DNA of 64,000 bases from Elusimicrobiota bacterium (GTDB lineage: Bacteria > Elusimicrobiota > Elusimicrobia > FEN-1173 > JAKLIF01). This document shows, one piece after another, positions 1-7,839 of this stretch. Position numbers and translations under genes: made by a program. Each line of letters starts with the position of its first letter. The stretch's first letter is position 1. A model generated the notes under the pieces. That model had not been told where the DNA came from. It was given only the letters and a program-made list of their open reading frames with translations, and ran no database searches. The DNA lies in NCBI GenBank assembly GCA_022709755.1, contig JAKLIF010000010.1, positions 1 through 64,000 of the forward strand. The letters run 5' to 3'.

Positions 1-69
1 ATGCGCGCTCCAGAGCGGTTTTATCAGGACTGGAAGTATAAAAACGGTCTAAAAACTGTCCAAAATTAA
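1..69 (+). CDS. C-terminal fragment of an IS3-type transposase (orfB), 5' end outside window
   Basis: Frame 1 is open from the window edge to a TAA at 67-69. Its last 22 residues end with FYQDWKYKNGLKTVQN. The segment after a PER/PEEF-like motif (here APERFYQDW) resembles the extreme tail of IS3-family integrase-core transposases, and the stop falls inside the probable terminal repeat. No catalytic residue is visible because the DDE domain would lie to the left. Whether the full gene is intact cannot be judged. Confidence 0.45.
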   Translation: MRAPERFYQDWKYKNGLKTVQN

Positions 70-82
70 CTGGGGCAGTACA
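1..82 (+). mobile_element. Right end of an IS3-family insertion sequence (left part outside window)
   Basis: Read on the opposite strand, positions 82 to 56 begin TGTACTGCCCC and continue to a TTGGACAG motif. This is the typical layout of an IS3-family terminal inverted repeat (TG start, C-run, GGACAG). An open frame coming from the left edge stops at 67-69, inside this repeat, as the transposase orfB often does in IS3 elements. The rest of the element, its other end and the target duplication lie outside the window, so family assignment rests on the end sequence and the short C-terminal tail only. Confidence 0.55.
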
Positions 83-355
83 CAATGAAATGGGAGTGTA
101 GAAAGCGATTCAACTGTCTGCCGACACAATGATGACACTGACAATTTACTACCCCCGCATCAGCCCTTATTGGCATGTTGTCCTTCGTGGTGAGAAGCAT
201 ATTTTAGCAGGTTTGCGATGTGATGAATCACGGAGTGCAAAGATTTCCATCCACCATTTGATTCATTTCTGATGCAGTTCCGGTGCCACCTGGGTGCAAC
301 TCTGCGTAGTTTTTCGGACATCCGCCGCTGTTCAGAGCCCGATGTTACAGAAATA

Positions 356-376
356 GGGGAAGGGGAAGGGGAAGGG
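356..376 (+). repeat. Short tandem G-run, potential G-quadruplex
   Basis: Four G-runs (GGGG, GGGG, GGGG, GGG) are separated by exactly AA each. Four runs of three or more G with two-base loops match the usual intramolecular G-quadruplex pattern. It lies in non-coding DNA 270 bases inside the IS end. No function is implied by the sequence alone. Confidence 0.6.
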
Positions 377-530
377 CAAGACAGTTTAAATCTTTATATG
401 ATCTTTTTCTCGTTTCGCACAATAATGATTATATGGAACTTTTAGGGTATACCTATAGGAGTGCAATAAAGAACACGTTTTTGACGGAGAAAGGATTTGT
501 CGCTCATGTCCAATTCGAGCCCCCGCAACC

Positions 531-571
531 AAAAGCCGCGTTTGAGCCCGAAGGGTTCATGCGCGGCTTTT
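531..571. terminator. Stem-loop, probable terminator-like hairpin 1
   Basis: A perfect 10-bp stem, aaaagccgcg (531-540) with cgcggctttt (562-571), encloses a smaller stem gagccc/gggttc with one G-U pair. The A-run on one side and T-run on the other make it terminator-like in both directions. No gene can be seen directly upstream on the plus strand. Confidence 0.5.
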
Positions 572-710
572 GCTTTGGGTTAGATCTTGAATTTTTCGAC
601 CTCGAGGTCCCGAGAGGTCGGAGTAAGTCGGTTCAAATCGCTGCGGAGTTTTCAGGCCGCTGGCCTGCCACTGATCATCGGAGTTTTACGGAGATGGCTA
701 CCCCCGCAAC

Positions 711-751
711 AGAAAAGCCGTTAGCACCTACGGGGTGCCGACGGCTTTTCT
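711..751. terminator. Stem-loop, probable bidirectional terminator downstream of mnmA
   Basis: A perfect 11-bp stem, agaaaagccgt (711-721) with acggcttttct (741-751), encloses an inner 5-bp stem gcacc/ggtgc (724-728, 734-738). It lies about 130 bases beyond the mnmA stop codon on the minus strand, with T-rich sequence following the stem on both strands, so it could terminate mnmA transcription as well as rightward transcription. Confidence 0.5.
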
Positions 752-883
752 GCTTGTTGGTTTATTTAGCATACGACCGCACTTTCCGCAAAGCTACAAT
801 TACGAGTCGCGCTTCAGGAGTGTGCAACCGCGACCGAGAGTCTCGCAGGAACGAGAAACGATCAGTCGGGAACCAGACACCGC

Positions 884-1978
884 TCAAACCGGATTTTTTT
901 GGATCACTCCACCGCCGAGCACGACGTCATCCCGATAGAACACGGCCGATTGGCCCGGCGTGATCGACAGTTGTGGTTCATCGAATACGACTTGCACTCG
1001 ATCGGGCCCCCGGGGGAACAGCCGGCAGGACAGTTCCGAACTCTGCGCGCGGACTTTGACCATCGCGGCAAACGAATCGTTCATTTCAGAAAGGACGATC
1101 CAGTTCAAACCCTGGACGTAAAATTCTTTTACAGAAAGCTGTTCTTTTTTCCCGACGATGACGCGGTTCCGGCAACCGTCGATCCCGATGACATAATAGG
1201 GTTCGTGCAACCCACCCAGATTGAGCCCCTTCCTCTGCCCGATGGTGTAATGGATGATGCCATCGTGGCGGCCCAAGGTCCGCCCCGCCGAATCGACGAT
1301 ATCCCCGGGGACATTCTCGTCGGGGCTGAAAAGGTCGGCATGGTCTCCCTCATAAAAATCCTGGCTCTCGGGTTTTTCAGCATAATCTTTCAGGCCGATC
1401 TCCGCGGCGATGCGTTTCACTTCGTCTTTGGAAAGGCCCCCCAGGGGGAACATCGTCCTCTTTAGCTGTTCCTGGGTCAACTGATAGAGAAAATAGGATT
1501 GATCCTTCCTGGCATCGGCGGCCCGGCGGAGGAAATAGCGGCCGTCCTCCTCTTCCGTGATACGAGCATAATGTCCGGTGGCGAACAGGTCCATGGAGAG
1601 ACCTCTTCGTTTCGCCTCTTCCAGCAAGAGGCCGAACTTCAGCTCGCGGTTGCAGATCACGCACGGATTGGGGGTTTGTCCGGACAGATAAACGCTCCGA
1701 TACCGTTCGACGACCTTCTTCTTGAAATCTTCACTCAGATCGAAGACATGGAAGGGGATGCCGATCGAGCGCGCGGCCTTTTCGGCGGCCCGGATGTCTC
1801 CCCGTTCCCCGGGACCATAACAAGCGCTCTTCTTCGGGGACGTCCCGCTGGTCGGGATCGCGGGGTCTCCCCAAATCCTCATGGCCACGCCCACAACCCG
1901 GTGACCGGCCTTGTTCAAGAGATGGGCGGTGACCGTCGAATCGACTCCCCCGCTCATTCCCACAAGAACGTTCTTCAT
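884..1978 (-). CDS. mnmA: tRNA-uridine 2-sulfurtransferase MnmA (variant lacking one catalytic Cys)
   Basis: MnmA (TrmU) thiolates U34 of tRNA-Lys, -Glu and -Gln in the cytoplasm using ATP and a relayed sulfur. The 364-residue length is normal. The N-terminal PP-loop SGGVDS is at residues 9-14 and the first active Cys is in NPCVICN (C106, with C109 close by). An extra Cys sits at 53 in ACYGPGE. The second catalytic Cys normally found in a SQDxC motif is absent: residues 205-210 read SQDFYE, with Tyr209 where Cys is expected. So sulfur transfer may rely on other cysteines, or on an Fe-S cluster bound by C53, C106 and C109; this last point is inference. Monocistronic, read leftward toward the hairpin at 711-751. 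Confidence 0.93.
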   Translation of the reverse strand: MKNVLVGMSGGVDSTVTAHLLNKAGHRVVGVAMRIWGDPAIPTSGTSPKKSACYGPGERGDIRAAEKAARSIGIPFHVFDLSEDFKKKVVERYRSVYLSGQTPNPCVICNRELKFGLLLEEAKRRGLSMDLFATGHYARITEEEDGRYFLRRAADARKDQSYFLYQLTQEQLKRTMFPLGGLSKDEVKRIAAEIGLKDYAEKPESQDFYEGDHADLFSPDENVPGDIVDSAGRTLGRHDGIIHYTIGQRKGLNLGGLHEPYYVIGIDGCRNRVIVGKKEQLSVKEFYVQGLNWIVLSEMNDSFAAMVKVRAQSSELSCRLFPRGPDRVQVVFDEPQLSITPGQSAVFYRDDVVLGGGVIQKNPV

Positions 1979-2275
1979 ATCGGGCCGTTCAGGCCGAAAC
2001 GCATGTCGGCCGCGCCTTGATTTTTTCGGAGCAGTCTCTGATGTCTTTTATGAGTCGTCATATTCACCTTTGGAACGATATTCGAAATTATACTTTTTTC
2101 ACGGGCCGTCCGACTTTCTTTGGGTCAATACGCCCCTTGCGATCACGACCCCCGGAATCCCGCCCCAGGCCACAGGTCCGGCTTCCAGGAGTGCCTTTCG
2201 GGACGCGAATATACTGTTCCATAGAGGGCGTTGATTAAGTAATATTGGAATATGTCTTTTGACGGGGGTTATACC
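1979..2275. other. Divergent intergenic region between mnmA and the HEAT-repeat gene
   Basis: About 300 bases between two divergently read genes; it should hold promoters for both. On the minus strand there is a TATAAT at 2092-2087, but no good -35 at standard spacing. Nothing coding is convincing here. Confidence 0.4.
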
Positions 2276-3727
2276 ATGATCAAACGCCGCGCCTGCCTTA
2301 TCTTCACATTCCTTTTCCTAATCCCGCTCACCGCGTATCCCGCAGCCGATGGTTCGGTAGATATGGAAATGATCCGGACTCTGTTCAACAGCAAAAGGAC
2401 GGACGACCGGCTGGACGCCATCAACCGCCTCAAGGGGGTTTCAACCGACGAGGCCGTGGAGGTCTTGATCAGCGCCTTGAACGACAAGAAAGACACCATC
2501 CGTCAGAATGCCGCCCAGTCACTCACAGAGATCCCTCTTCCCGGGGCCCTGGAGGGGATCGCCAAGGCGCTCACCGACAAGGAAACGGAAATCCGCCTGG
2601 AGACCGTCAAGAACGTCGCCAAACGCCCGTTGGCGGACGTGATCAAACTCCTGAATCCCGTGACGTTGGATAAGGATGCGGAAGTCCGATTGGAAGTGGT
2701 CAAGGTGCTGACGTCGTTCCGATCCAAGGAGACCATCCCCCTGTTGACGGTCCTGGTGGAAGACAAGCGCTCGGAGATCCGCCAACCGGCGGTGGAGGGT
2801 TTGGGAGCCCTGGCCGACCCGGCCTGCATCCCCGGCCTCTCGAGAGCGACCGAAGACTCGGAACAGCCCATCCGGATGGTAGCCATCGCCAGTCTGAAGA
2901 AGATCGGCTCCAAGGAGACGTATCCCGCGTTGACGCGGGTCGCGGTTCAGGACAAGGTCCCGGCCCTCCGGCTCCAAGCGGTGAACTCTCTAGGGCAGAT
3001 CGGCGATGAAAGCATCGTCCCCGAACTCGCCAAAGCGCTCAGTGATCTCGACGTGCCCATCCGTCTGGCGACGATCGGTTCGCTGGGATTGATCGGCGGG
3101 ACCAACGCCGCGCGTTCCCTGGCCATCGCCTACGGAGACAAGGACGTGCGCGTGAGGAAAGCGGCGACGATCGCCGTGGGGGCCCTGGCCAACATCGAAT
3201 CGCTCTGGGAACTTCTGGGGGCGATGCGCAAGGAAACAGATCTGGAGGTGCTTGAAGAAATGGCCACCGCCTTGGCCAAGATCGGACACAAGGCCGGAAT
3301 ACCGGCCCTGATGGAAACGGCCTCGAGGATCGAAAGTGCCGATAAGGAACCGATCTACCAAGCCATGGCTGTCCTCATTGAGAAGAACAAGGAGGCTTCT
3401 TCGCGTCCGGCCGTCGCGATGAAATCCGTGGTCATCCCTCCCCCTCCTCCCCCGCCTGCTCCTTCGCCGGTCGTCGCCCCGGTCCCTGCGCCGGCCCCGA
3501 CGCCGGCGGCTTCGGCGGCCCCCTCTGCGGAGATGTCGCCGGAAGCCAAGACCCAATTGAAACGCGAATATTACTCGAAAGCCCACGAATATTTCGTCCA
3601 GAAGAATTATCGGGAAGCGATCTCCTGCTGGGAGATCGTTCTAAAACTGGATCCGAACCACACCCAATCGAAAGAGATGATCCAGCGGGCGGAAAAATCA
3701 TTGAAATCCAAGAAGACTCCCAACTGA
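2276..3727 (+). CDS. Exported HEAT-repeat protein with C-terminal TPR
   Basis: A 483-residue protein. It starts with a signal peptide (MIKRRACLIFTFLFLIP, cleavage near AYPAADG), then carries about ten HEAT/PBS-lyase-type repeats of roughly 31 residues (about 30-350, recurring patterns such as EVRLEVVKVL and PALRLQAVNSLGQIG). A Pro/Ala-rich linker follows (about 370-420) and then a TPR-like tail (about 430-475, AHEYFVQKNYREAISCWEIV). HEAT and TPR solenoids bind proteins, so a periplasmic scaffold is likely; no enzyme motif is visible. The ATG at 2276 is preferred over the in-frame ATG at 2252 because it gives the signal peptide and has a GGGGG run 7-11 bases upstream. The partner is unknown. 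Confidence 0.85.
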   Translation: MIKRRACLIFTFLFLIPLTAYPAADGSVDMEMIRTLFNSKRTDDRLDAINRLKGVSTDEAVEVLISALNDKKDTIRQNAAQSLTEIPLPGALEGIAKALTDKETEIRLETVKNVAKRPLADVIKLLNPVTLDKDAEVRLEVVKVLTSFRSKETIPLLTVLVEDKRSEIRQPAVEGLGALADPACIPGLSRATEDSEQPIRMVAIASLKKIGSKETYPALTRVAVQDKVPALRLQAVNSLGQIGDESIVPELAKALSDLDVPIRLATIGSLGLIGGTNAARSLAIAYGDKDVRVRKAATIAVGALANIESLWELLGAMRKETDLEVLEEMATALAKIGHKAGIPALMETASRIESADKEPIYQAMAVLIEKNKEASSRPAVAMKSVVIPPPPPPPAPSPVVAPVPAPAPTPAASAAPSAEMSPEAKTQLKREYYSKAHEYFVQKNYREAISCWEIVLKLDPNHTQSKEMIQRAEKSLKSKKTPN

Positions 3728-3772
3728 TCGATGGCCACCCGTTCGGACCAAACGCTCTCCGGGACGTTATTG

Positions 3773-3778
3773 TATAAT
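3773..3778 (+). promoter_or_regulatory. Perfect -10 box (TATAAT) for the SPASM radical SAM gene
   Basis: TATAAT lies 7 bases before the ATG at 3786, so transcription should start at or next to the first codon. No Shine-Dalgarno precedes the ATG, consistent with a leaderless mRNA. A good -35 box is not evident. Confidence 0.5.
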
Positions 3779-3785
3779 CGGATCC

Positions 3786-4841
3786 ATGGTTGATACGGGA
3801 TCGACAGCCGGGTTCGGGCATCTGACGCGTGTCTACTGGGAGACAACGGCGGGTTGCAACCTGCACTGCACCCACTGCCGCCGCCTGACCGACGCCGACA
3901 ACACCTCTTCTCAAGACCTCTCCACTCAAGACGCCTTCAAACTCATCGACAATATCCGCCAACTGGGCACCCCCACATTGATCCTGTCCGGGGGGGAAGC
4001 CCTGTGCCGCCACGACCTCTTCGAGATCGCCCACTACGCCAAAGACAGCGGACTGACCATCGGCATCGCCACCAACGGGACCCTGGTGGACGGCGACGTC
4101 GCCGTCGCGCTCAAGCGGGCGGGGATCACTTACGCCTCCGTGTCGCTGGACGGCGCCCACTCGAACACACACGACCTTTTCCGAGGACAGGACAATTTCG
4201 CGCGGGCCATCCAGGGATACATCCACCTCAACGATGCCGGCATCCAGACCCAGATCAACCTGACCGTCATGCGACAAAACGTGTCGGAACTCCCGGAGAT
4301 GTACAAGCTGGCGGGCGTGCTCGGCGCACACTCCTTGTTCCTCTTTCTTCTGGTGCCGGTGGGTTGCGGAGCCCAGATCGCCGACGTTCAACTGTTGTCG
4401 CCCCAAGAGGTGGAGGAATGCCTGACCTGGGCCCAGCAGAAGAATCAGGAGACCGCCCTCCCCATCAAGGTCATCTGCGCTCCCCACTATTACCGGATCG
4501 AGAAACAGAACCGACCGGCCGCAGAGACCCCGCCTTCCCCAAAACGCAAAGGATGCATCGCCGGGACCAAGATGTGTTTCATCTCCCACACCGGCGACGT
4601 TTTCCCCTGCGGATACCTTCCGATATCCTGCGGAAACATCAAGAACGAATCCCTTCAAACGATCTGGGAGCGGGCCCCCGTCCTCAACCAGTTGCGCTCG
4701 ATCGATTCCTTGAAAGGGCGGTGCGGGATCTGCGATTTCAAGATCGACTGCGGCGGCTGCCGGGCGCGCGCCTATGCCGTTCACCGCGACCTGATGGCGG
4801 AAGAACCTTATTGTCAGTATATCCCCCCTTCCCGGAGCTGA
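3786..4841 (+). CDS. Radical SAM/SPASM protein, AhbD/NirJ-like
   Basis: A 351-residue enzyme. The N-terminal cluster motif is CNLHCTHC (CX3CX2C, residues about 20-27), followed by ILSGGEAL, typical of the radical SAM barrel. The C-terminal 100 residues hold a SPASM-type Cys set: CIAGTKMC, GDVFPCGY, then CGICDFKIDCGGCRARAY. This layout is shared by haem-maturation enzymes (AhbC, AhbD, NirJ) and peptide-modifying SPASM enzymes. No precursor peptide or other haem gene is adjacent, so substrate is undetermined. The gene stands alone with its own -10 box, 100 bases upstream of the flbD start. Confidence 0.85.
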   Translation: MVDTGSTAGFGHLTRVYWETTAGCNLHCTHCRRLTDADNTSSQDLSTQDAFKLIDNIRQLGTPTLILSGGEALCRHDLFEIAHYAKDSGLTIGIATNGTLVDGDVAVALKRAGITYASVSLDGAHSNTHDLFRGQDNFARAIQGYIHLNDAGIQTQINLTVMRQNVSELPEMYKLAGVLGAHSLFLFLLVPVGCGAQIADVQLLSPQEVEECLTWAQQKNQETALPIKVICAPHYYRIEKQNRPAAETPPSPKRKGCIAGTKMCFISHTGDVFPCGYLPISCGNIKNESLQTIWERAPVLNQLRSIDSLKGRCGICDFKIDCGGCRARAYAVHRDLMAEEPYCQYIPPSRS

Positions 4842-4871
4842 TCCCCGACAGAAACCGACCCGGCCGGTTCA

Positions 4872-4900
4872 TTGACGGACCCCGGGAGCTGTGCTAAACT
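4872..4900 (+). promoter_or_regulatory. Sigma70-type promoter for the flbD operon
   Basis: TTGACG (4872-4877) and TAAACT (4895-4900) are separated by 17 bases. The predicted start near 4907 gives a short leader before the TTG start of flbD at 4942. The -10 box overlaps an upstream in-frame ATG (4891), which argues against that ATG being the start. Confidence 0.5.
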
Positions 4901-4941
4901 GTGTATCGCTGATCCCCATACCGACAGCGACGGAGTCTCCC

Positions 4942-5154
4942 TTGATCAAACTGCATCGATTGGATGGCCACGAGATCGTCCTCAACGAGGAACTCATCGA
5001 GACCATCCAGTCCGTTCCGGACACCCTGATCACCCTGACGACAGGGAACAAACTCGTGGTGAAAGAATCCGTGGACGCGGTCATCTCGCTGGTCCAGTCT
5101 TATCAACGTTCCACCCTTCCCCCTCCCACCCTGGGCGACCAGGGGACTCGCTGA
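4942..5154 (+). CDS. flbD: FlbD-family flagellar protein
   Basis: A 70-residue protein matching the FlbD family closely (IKLHRLDG, then VLNEELIETIQ, PDTLITLT and VVKESVDAVI). FlbD proteins are small cytoplasmic proteins encoded beside motA/motB in many flagellar operons; their exact role is unsettled. The TTG at 4942 is chosen as start because the family begins at MIKL, and GGAG is placed six bases upstream. In known operons flbD is followed directly by motA; here three other genes come between. Confidence 0.85.
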   Translation: MIKLHRLDGHEIVLNEELIETIQSVPDTLITLTTGNKLVVKESVDAVISLVQSYQRSTLPPPTLGDQGTR

Positions 5155-5160
5155 CCCCTC

Positions 5161-6555
5161 ATGAAGATCTGGTTCCTTCTCGTGGCGGCCGTGTTCGCGT
5201 CGTTCTTCGTGCCCGCGTATTCGTTGATGAAAGACACCAAGCGGCTGGGCCGCGTCGATTTTGAATCGTCATTCCACCGATGGTTCCTGTCCGCGTTCTT
5301 CTGGCTGATGGGATCCTTCTTCACCGGGATCGTCCTCGCGCTGGACATCTTCCTCAACGAAACGCTGTCTTCCGTTGGACAGTCCCTCTTCCTGATCCAC
5401 CGGGAGATGACCGTGCTGGGGTTTTTGATCCCCGCGATGATCGGTGCATTCCTCTGGATCAACGACCACCCGGATCAAAACCACTTGCGCTGGACCCTCC
5501 GCCTATGGAACGCCCTCTTGGCAGTCCAACTGGCGCTCCACGTCGTGCGACCCGGCGCGATGGGCCTGTGGACCGATCCGCTCTATCTCCTGATGGCAGG
5601 GATCATCGTGGCCCGCACGCCAAGACAACCCCCCACGACCGGTTCGACCCGGCGGGGCTCCCTTTCCATCGAGAACCTGTCGATCGGTCTCACCCTCCTC
5701 GGCGGGATCCTCATCCTGCTCGGCCCCCGGGCCGGCGACATGACGGGATTGATCGGCCAGCGGTTGTTGTGGGGGATCGGCTTCCTGGGATTCCCGATGC
5801 TGTTGACCCAACGATTGATCGAAGAGGTGACGGGGACAGCCCTCTATTCGCGCCGGATGGTCTGGATGATGAGCGCGGGCTGGGCCGGACTGTGCCTGCT
5901 CTCAGCCGGGCAACATTCCGGCGGTCGATGGGGAACGATCGGGACGGTCGCGGCCGTGGGCCTTTGGCTGCCCGCCGGGTTCATGGCGACCAACATTTGG
6001 GAGACCGGAGAACACCTGAGATCACAGACCGTCGACGAGTTGGCGGCCCGGTGGAAAGCCCTGGGATCGTGGATGCCCTCGTCCTTCGCGGCCCGATGGC
6101 TGGAACTGGGGTGGCTTTGTCTGTTCGGCGGGATATTTCTCTGGTCCGTGACCTCCTTCCAGAACGTGACGGGCGCCCTTCAAAATTCGTTCTTCCGGAC
6201 AGGGCTGATCTATTCTTTGTTGATCGGGGGAGTCATCCCGGTCTACCTTTCCACCGTCTATTGCGCGTGGGCGAAAAGCGCCATCCCCGTCAGCGAACGG
6301 GTGGCCGACATCGCCTACTGGCATTATCTGGGCGGATGCCTTCTGGTCATCTTCGGCTTTCTGGTCGGATCGCTGGTCCAATCGGCCCAACGGACCACCT
6401 GGACCGATCCGGCGGGAATGCTCCTCTCGGTGCCGGGGGAGATCGTCTCCCTGTGGCAACGGCCGTTCTGGGGATGCATCATCGTCGGCGGATTCCTGAT
6501 GTCCGCCCCGCTCTTTCTGATCAATCTGGACCTCTTCAGGACCCGTCCCCGATGA
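5161..6555 (+). CDS. Polytopic membrane protein, possibly related to haem-copper oxidase subunit I
   Basis: A 464-residue protein with about 12 predicted hydrophobic segments and no cleavable signal beyond the first segment. LIHREMTVLGFLIPAMIGA (about 79-97) looks like the helix of short cbb3-oxidase-like subunit I proteins that carries a haem-ligating His. Other histidines occur in ALHVVRP and IAYWHYLGG. I do not find the HxxxY or HH copper-site motifs, so an oxidase activity is not supported; NnrS-like or orphan status is equally possible. It starts 6 bases after flbD and overlaps the next gene by 4 bases (ATGA), so they are surely co-translated. Confidence 0.6.
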   Translation: MKIWFLLVAAVFASFFVPAYSLMKDTKRLGRVDFESSFHRWFLSAFFWLMGSFFTGIVLALDIFLNETLSSVGQSLFLIHREMTVLGFLIPAMIGAFLWINDHPDQNHLRWTLRLWNALLAVQLALHVVRPGAMGLWTDPLYLLMAGIIVARTPRQPPTTGSTRRGSLSIENLSIGLTLLGGILILLGPRAGDMTGLIGQRLLWGIGFLGFPMLLTQRLIEEVTGTALYSRRMVWMMSAGWAGLCLLSAGQHSGGRWGTIGTVAAVGLWLPAGFMATNIWETGEHLRSQTVDELAARWKALGSWMPSSFAARWLELGWLCLFGGIFLWSVTSFQNVTGALQNSFFRTGLIYSLLIGGVIPVYLSTVYCAWAKSAIPVSERVADIAYWHYLGGCLLVIFGFLVGSLVQSAQRTTWTDPAGMLLSVPGEIVSLWQRPFWGCIIVGGFLMSAPLFLINLDLFRTRPR

Positions 6556-7697
6556 TCGCCCAGATCAACCACTCGAAACTGATCCTCCAGGAGAACGCCG
6601 ACGTGCAATACACGTTCGACAAGACCGGCCGTCTCACCAATATCCGCCACGGTCATCGATACATCGCGCGCGGGTTCGACGGATCGATGGTCGCCCACAC
6701 CTGGCATCGCGGGCACCACCAGACCGATCCGCTGAGCGACGAGGAAACGCGGACCCTGATCTCGCGGAGCCGCGAGACCCTCCAAAAAGCGCAAGCCCGG
6801 CATGACCTGTTCCTGTCCGACCCCCTCTCCACCGACGACGTCCTCCCGTGGTTTGAAAGAGCGCTCTCCTTCCAGCCGGAGAAGGACCGCCTGACTTTTC
6901 ATGAGGTCTATCGTCCCGTCGGCATCCTTCCTCCGGACCAATACGCGGCCGTGGTCCTTCAGGTCTCGGAGAGTTGCGCTTGGAACCGATGCTCCTTCTG
7001 TTCGTTCTATAAGGGAAAACCGTTCCACCTTAAGACGTTCGAGCAGTTCGCCCGGCACGTCCAAGACGTCCGGAACTTCATCGGGGAAGAGATCTCCGCC
7101 CGCAATTCCATCTTCCTGGGAGAGGCCAACGCGATGGCCGCCCCGGTGGACCTCCTGATCCGGGAGATGGACCATGCCGCCGACAGGCTGGTCCCCTCCA
7201 TGGCCGATTTCCGCGGATTCTATTCCTTTCTGGAACCGGGTCAGACCCCGGAAATATCAGGGACAGATTGGCGGCGGTTGCGCGACGCCGGATTGAGGCG
7301 CATCTACCTCGGACTGGAGACCGGTTGCGGCGAGCTCCGGGAAACCCTCGGTAAAACGGGCTCTGTGGAAGACGTGCTCCGGGCGGCCCGGGCGGCCAAA
7401 GAGGCCGGGATATCGGTCGGCATGATCCTCATCCTGGGCGTGGGCGGACAATCCTATTTCGACCGGCACATGAACGATTCCATCCTCTCCCTCCATTCGG
7501 TGCCCCTGGACGGGAGCGACATGGTTTTCCTATCCCCGTTGTGCGTGGACTCCCAATCGCCCTATTCTTCCTTGGCCGACGGATGGGGCGGATGCGATGA
7601 CCGAGACATGGAGAAACAACATTCGCTGTTCCAGGCGGCCCTCCCGCCGGGAGTGAGGGCCGTGACCTACAACGTCCGGCATTTCTCCTATGCCTGA
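6552..7697 (+). CDS. Radical SAM protein with CX4CX2C cluster motif
   Basis: A 381-residue protein. The cluster motif reads SCAWNRCSFCSF, i.e. Cys-X4-Cys-X2-Cys instead of the usual X3/X2 spacing. It is followed by barrel features such as IFLGEANAM, IYLGLETG and GISVGMILILGVGG, which resemble HemN-like/COG1032-type enzymes. About 130 residues precede the cluster and are not a recognised domain. The start overlaps the upstream stop (ATGA) and the downstream small gene overlaps its end, so the three genes form a tight unit. Function unknown; a role in modifying the neighbouring membrane proteins is only inference. Confidence 0.75.
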   Translation: MIAQINHSKLILQENADVQYTFDKTGRLTNIRHGHRYIARGFDGSMVAHTWHRGHHQTDPLSDEETRTLISRSRETLQKAQARHDLFLSDPLSTDDVLPWFERALSFQPEKDRLTFHEVYRPVGILPPDQYAAVVLQVSESCAWNRCSFCSFYKGKPFHLKTFEQFARHVQDVRNFIGEEISARNSIFLGEANAMAAPVDLLIREMDHAADRLVPSMADFRGFYSFLEPGQTPEISGTDWRRLRDAGLRRIYLGLETGCGELRETLGKTGSVEDVLRAARAAKEAGISVGMILILGVGGQSYFDRHMNDSILSLHSVPLDGSDMVFLSPLCVDSQSPYSSLADGWGGCDDRDMEKQHSLFQAALPPGVRAVTYNVRHFSYA

Positions 7698-7797
7698 CAA
7701 TCCCTCCCAGACCGACGGAAGCGTCCCCTACTGGCTGAAGAAATGGACGATCATCTATGTGATCTGGGCCGCGCTCTATTTGTTTTTGAGTCTTTAA
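7690..7797 (+). CDS. 35-residue single-span membrane peptide
   Basis: ATG at 7690 overlaps the end of the radical SAM gene by 8 bases and the frame ends with TAA at 7795-7797. The peptide has a polar head (MPDNPSQTDGSVPYW), two lysines, then one hydrophobic helix (WTIIYVIWAALYLFLSL). Such single-span peptides often act as small subunits of membrane complexes, like CcoQ in cbb3 oxidases. Overlap coupling and a clear transmembrane pattern support it as a real gene; no family is recognised. Confidence 0.6.
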   Translation: MPDNPSQTDGSVPYWLKKWTIIYVIWAALYLFLSL

Positions 7798-7839
7798 AAT
7801 GTTAGAAATGTGCAGTTGATATCCTTCGGAGGTTAAAAC

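Larger units (their letters stand above)
83..883. other. Non-coding stretch between IS end and mnmA
   Basis: About 800 bases with no convincing gene. The open frames here are short or run through obvious hairpins. It is visibly more A+T-rich than the rest of the window over 1-470. It contains a G-run repeat (356-376) and two strong stem-loops (531-571, 711-751), each preceded by the same ten bases cccccgcaac (520-529 and 701-710). I see no tRNA, CRISPR or second IS end in it. Confidence 0.6.

Noticed and set aside
129-275. A 48-codon frame near the IS end
   Set aside because: No RBS and no family likeness; may be chance.
515-535. A possible tRNA 3' end (gagcccccgcaacca)
   Set aside because: T-stem and acceptor partners cannot be found upstream, so no cloverleaf forms.
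433-963. A 176-codon open frame in the region before mnmA
   Set aside because: It runs through both perfect hairpins and into the antisense of mnmA, has no recognisable domain, no RBS and a composition unlike genes here.
5280-6551. Extension of the radical SAM frame far upstream of 6552
   Set aside because: It lies entirely over the membrane protein gene, and the extra segment is low-complexity Arg/Pro/Asp-rich; the start at 6552 overlaps the upstream stop neatly.
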